A DNA stretch of 9,488 nt from contig WFOZ01000461.1 in assembly GCA_015487825.1 (NCBI GenBank), positions 1 through 9,488 on the forward strand, read 5' to 3'. Below the pieces are notes generated by a model, which was given only the letters and a program-made list of their open reading frames with translations, had not been told where the DNA came from and searched no databases. Positions 7,743 through 9,488 of the stretch are shown in pieces. This DNA is from Planctomycetaceae bacterium (GTDB lineage: Bacteria; Planctomycetota; Planctomycetia; Planctomycetales; Planctomycetaceae). Position numbers and translations under genes: made by a program. Within the stretch, counting starts at the first letter, position 1, and every line of letters begins with the position of its first letter.

Positions 7743-8027
7743 TCAATTCAGTTCGTCGAGTTGCTTGCGAAGCTGGTCACGTTCCCTGCGAGTCGCTTCG
7801 AGATCAAACATTAAATATTTAATATCGAGCCTCAGCTGCGCCAATGCCTCTTGAACGAGAGACAAAATACGACGACGACGGCGAATACAATCAACCATCC
7901 GACCGTAAGATTCTCTTAATTCTGCTTGTACCGCGGGGGACAGCTTCGTAATTTGCCTACCCAGTTCCACCATCTCATCGGGCAGTTCGCCTGTATCATC
8001 TGGAAATCGTATTTTGGCTTCAGACAT
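7743..8027 (-). CDS. Small Arg-rich coiled-coil protein, conserved hypothetical
   Basis: I recognise no function, but the sequence type (MSEAKIRFPDD..., RRRRRILSLVQEALAQLRLD, DLEATRRERD) recalls short conserved hypothetical proteins of planctomycetes. With ATG 8027 it has 94 residues and no signal peptide or membrane segment, so it should be cytoplasmic. Residues 1-30 are acidic (FPDD, ELPDEMVELG). Residues 49-53 are five consecutive Arg, and 54-93 form an amphipathic helix with heptad-like Leu spacing, suggesting dimerisation by coiled coil. The basic patch could contact nucleic acid; this is inference. ATG 8039 is an alternative start; neither has a clear ribosome binding site. The frame stays open upstream to an ATG at 8345, but the added part, with many Cys, His and aromatic residues, does not look like part of the same protein. 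The gene lies upstream of the cytochrome gene on the same strand, 145 bases away. Confidence 0.7.
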   Translation of the reverse strand: MSEAKIRFPDDTGELPDEMVELGRQITKLSPAVQAELRESYGRMVDCIRRRRRILSLVQEALAQLRLDIKYLMFDLEATRRERDQLRKQLDELN

Positions 8028-8703
8028 TTCTATCTGCATTTCTACTGCTGCAAGCAGCAATTGATGTGTAACACTTTGGCCGTTCGATAAAGTGAAAAGC
8101 TGTGAAAAATAATCAACATCAATTCGGAAGATTGACTCTAATGCCTTTTCAGACAGTAAATGAATGATTGAGTTTTCATGGCTCGTACACCGATGCCCAC
8201 GTTCTAACCATCTGGAAATATCAAACCGGCAAAGAACGTGTACACATGACCCGTGACTGTAACTGCAATAAAAACATTTCAACGCACGCAAAAAATATCG
8301 ATAGCTTACATTCTCTGAAAAAATTTCCCTGGGCAGGATTTCCAATCTGATATTGTCTTAATTTTGAACAATCAGCTAGGATATCGAGCCATGAAGCATC
8401 GACTTGCGACACTTCAATTTCACTCAACAGAGACAGCATTCGCAAGGAACTGCTTACGAAATATGTAGATTATACTGAAATGAAACAAAAAGAACACCTG
8501 TATTCATTCGATACACTCTGTCTTTGCAGGATAAAAAATGTGTGACATATTGTTACTTCCCCTGCCATATCCACAAAACAAACAAAGCCTTAACCCATTG
8601 CCATTTAAAAAGTTATAACAACTCGACACAATATTTGTGCTGTTTTCTTCCGATAATAAGATTTCGGCGATCATAAAGCCTTGTCGAGATGCTGATGAAT
8701 GTC

Positions 8704-8810
8704 CTTTGTACAAGCCCCCTGTTTGGCTGGTACATTTTAATAGCCGCAACCAACTTAAACTTTCGAATCTTGTACAACACGCTGAGAATTCAACTGTTGG
8801 TAGTACAAAG
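8704..8810 (+). promoter_or_regulatory. Candidate regulatory leader with competing inverted repeats
   Basis: CTTTGTACAAG at 8704-8714 has two possible partners. TTGTACAAG (8706-8714) pairs perfectly over 9 bases with CTTGTACAA (8769-8777). CTTTGTAC (8704-8711) pairs perfectly over 8 bases with GTACAAAG (8803-8810). The two pairings exclude each other. TTGTACAA is itself a palindrome and occurs twice, so it could equally be a DNA operator. The block ends 74 bases before the preferred start of the downstream secreted-protein gene. Function is inferred only from position and symmetry. Confidence 0.35.
8725..8790 (+). repeat. Dispersed intergenic repeat, copy 2
   Basis: The core 8725-8753 begins GGCTGGTACATTTTAATAGC and differs from copy 1 at only 4 of 29 positions. 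The GGCT/AGCC and GGT/ACC complementarities are kept. The similarity continues, with gaps, to GAGAATT at 8784-8790. Both copies lie in non-coding spacers and in the same orientation in this window. Confidence 0.65.
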
Positions 8811-8883
8811 CTCAATAATGCCTCAAATACAGACTAGCCTTCAAGATCAAAATGTTTTATTCGTGCTGTGGAAACTATGTACG

Positions 8884-9488
8884 ATGAGAAAATCGCTGTT
8901 GAGGGCCACACTGTTTATTTTCCTGTTATTATGCCCCGCTTGCTCCGGGGTAAGTCTTTTTGCTGAAGACTTTCATGAAGATTTTGATGCTGACACTGTT
9001 TCCTGTAAGGTTCATTTTAACAAACAGGAAATCAGGCTCAAAACACATGAGCGTAACCGCTCTCTTGCTTTTTCCGGACAGGCTGCAGAGCGTTTTCAAT
9101 TTGTGACGTCCAGGCACGATGTTTCCGTTGTAATAGAGTGCGACATTACCCCGACACGTGTCATCGATGAGTTGTCACTTTCGATCTCTGTCTCTTCCAA
9201 TCGCCCAGGTACACAACTGGTAGCCCGTGTTGTTTTCCCGGGACAGAAAGACCCCCAAACCGGGCAGCCTTTAACACGACTGCTTAACGGAGCAGTTCTG
9301 AAAAAAGCAAACGCCTGGCGTACGTTACGTTGTGATACTTCCAACGCAACGCTTGCCCGACATCTGGCATTGTGGCGATATTCTTTGAAGCCGCAGGTCC
9401 TGGATCATCGGGAAATGTATATCGACAAAATATACCTGAAGCAAACACTCGGCCCTGGCATGACAGAGATTCTGGTTGATGAACTGCG
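8884..9488 (+). CDS. Secreted planctomycete protein, 3'-truncated
   Basis: The frame is open from 8884 to the right edge (201 complete codons), so this is the N-terminal part of a longer protein. ATG 8884 gives a typical signal peptide: basic MRKSLLR, hydrophobic core TLFIFLLLC, and probable cleavage after SLFA at residue 27. A Cys at 20 (CPAC) is a poor lipobox. Upstream in-frame ATG 8818 would add 22 residues before the signal and has no ribosome binding site; for 8884 only a weak GGAA about 10 bases upstream is seen. The visible mature part is acidic at first (EDFHEDFDAD), then looks like a beta-sandwich: alternating hydrophobic residues, an NAWRTLRCD segment near 145, and YIDKIYL...GPGMTEILVDEL at 179-201. 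Similar N-terminal regions are recalled in long exported planctomycete proteins of unknown function; this is from memory. No catalytic motif is visible in the portion present. Confidence 0.8.
   Translation, partial: MRKSLLRATLFIFLLLCPACSGVSLFAEDFHEDFDADTVSCKVHFNKQEIRLKTHERNRSLAFSGQAAERFQFVTSRHDVSVVIECDITPTRVIDELSLSISVSSNRPGTQLVARVVFPGQKDPQTGQPLTRLLNGAVLKKANAWRTLRCDTSNATLARHLALWRYSLKPQVLDHREMYIDKIYLKQTLGPGMTEILVDEL

Larger units (their letters stand above)
8028..8883. other. Long intergenic region with palindromes and a dispersed repeat
   Basis: These 856 bases separate two divergently transcribed genes. I see no gene that I can support. Open frames on both strands (minus 8345-8028 and 8445-8221, plus 8168-8350, minus 8815-8504) lack ribosome binding sites and recognisable motifs. 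Visible structure includes CACGTTC/GAACGTG inverted repeats (8198-8204, 8234-8240), a GTGTACAC palindrome (8238-8245), CTCGACA/TGTCGAG (8622-8628, 8682-8688) enclosing CACAA-TAT-TTGTG (8627-8639), and the TTGTACAA set with the dispersed repeat at 8704-8810. Confidence 0.6.

Noticed and set aside
8221..8445. Minus-strand open frame of 74 codons (MLSLLSEIEVSQVDASWLDI...)
   Set aside because: It has a reasonable protein-like start, but no ribosome binding site, no recognisable family and a Cys-rich ending; it overlaps another open frame on the same strand. It may be a decayed gene fragment but cannot be supported.
8400..8486. Plus-strand mini-gene of 25 codons beginning MKHRLATLQF near 8391
   Set aside because: AGGA lies about nine bases upstream of its ATG, but it is very short, has no recognisable feature and could easily arise by chance.
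8706..8777. A 72-base segment with a perfect 9-base terminal stem and an internal TTCGAAT, resembling a tRNA
   Set aside because: The T-arm does not pair around TTCGAAT, no proper D-arm or anticodon arm forms in register, and the terminal stem is a self-palindrome. It is better treated as a repeat or regulatory structure.
8504..8815. Minus-strand open frame of 103 codons in the long spacer
   Set aside because: It runs antisense across the dispersed repeat and palindromes, has no ribosome binding site, and its composition is unlike a real protein.

Overview
The window looks like a stretch of a planctomycete chromosome, most likely of the Gimesia/Planctomycetaceae type. The evidence is a secreted protein joining HEAT-like repeats to a planctomycete-type CxxCH haem-binding domain, a large membrane-anchored protein with a characteristic C-terminal tail, a small Arg-rich coiled-coil protein of planctomycete type, moderate GC content, weak Shine-Dalgarno sequences and repeat-rich spacers. 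The genus is inferred from recalled family resemblance, not from a search.

Layout. (1) A plus-strand gene ending at 2380 enters from the left edge and encodes a large protein with one C-terminal transmembrane anchor. (2) A convergent, gene-free spacer (2381-2817) is crowded with repeats and palindromes. (3) Four minus-strand genes follow, in transcription order: a 94-residue coiled-coil protein (8027-7743), a secreted HEAT-repeat/c-type cytochrome protein (7597-5822), a CstA-family transporter (5746-3917) and a lipoprotein cyclophilin (3759-2818). (4) A spacer of about 850 bases (8028-8883) holds no convincing gene but has a second copy of a repeat from the first spacer and several palindromes. 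(5) A plus-strand gene for a secreted protein starts at 8884 and runs off the right edge; it is open to the window end.

How the genes may work together. The cytochrome and cstA genes are 75 bases apart on the same strand and could be co-transcribed, pairing an envelope haem protein with an inner-membrane peptide/pyruvate-type importer. The cyclophilin lipoprotein lies 157 bases further on, with its own candidate promoter and a hairpin-plus-T terminator, so it may be a separate unit. No mobile element, CRISPR array, rRNA or canonical tRNA was seen.

The least explained material is non-coding. A repeat of about 70 bases occurs in both large spacers with 25/29 identity in its core. One copy is embedded in a set of TTGTACAA-type inverted repeats with mutually exclusive pairings just upstream of the secreted-protein gene.
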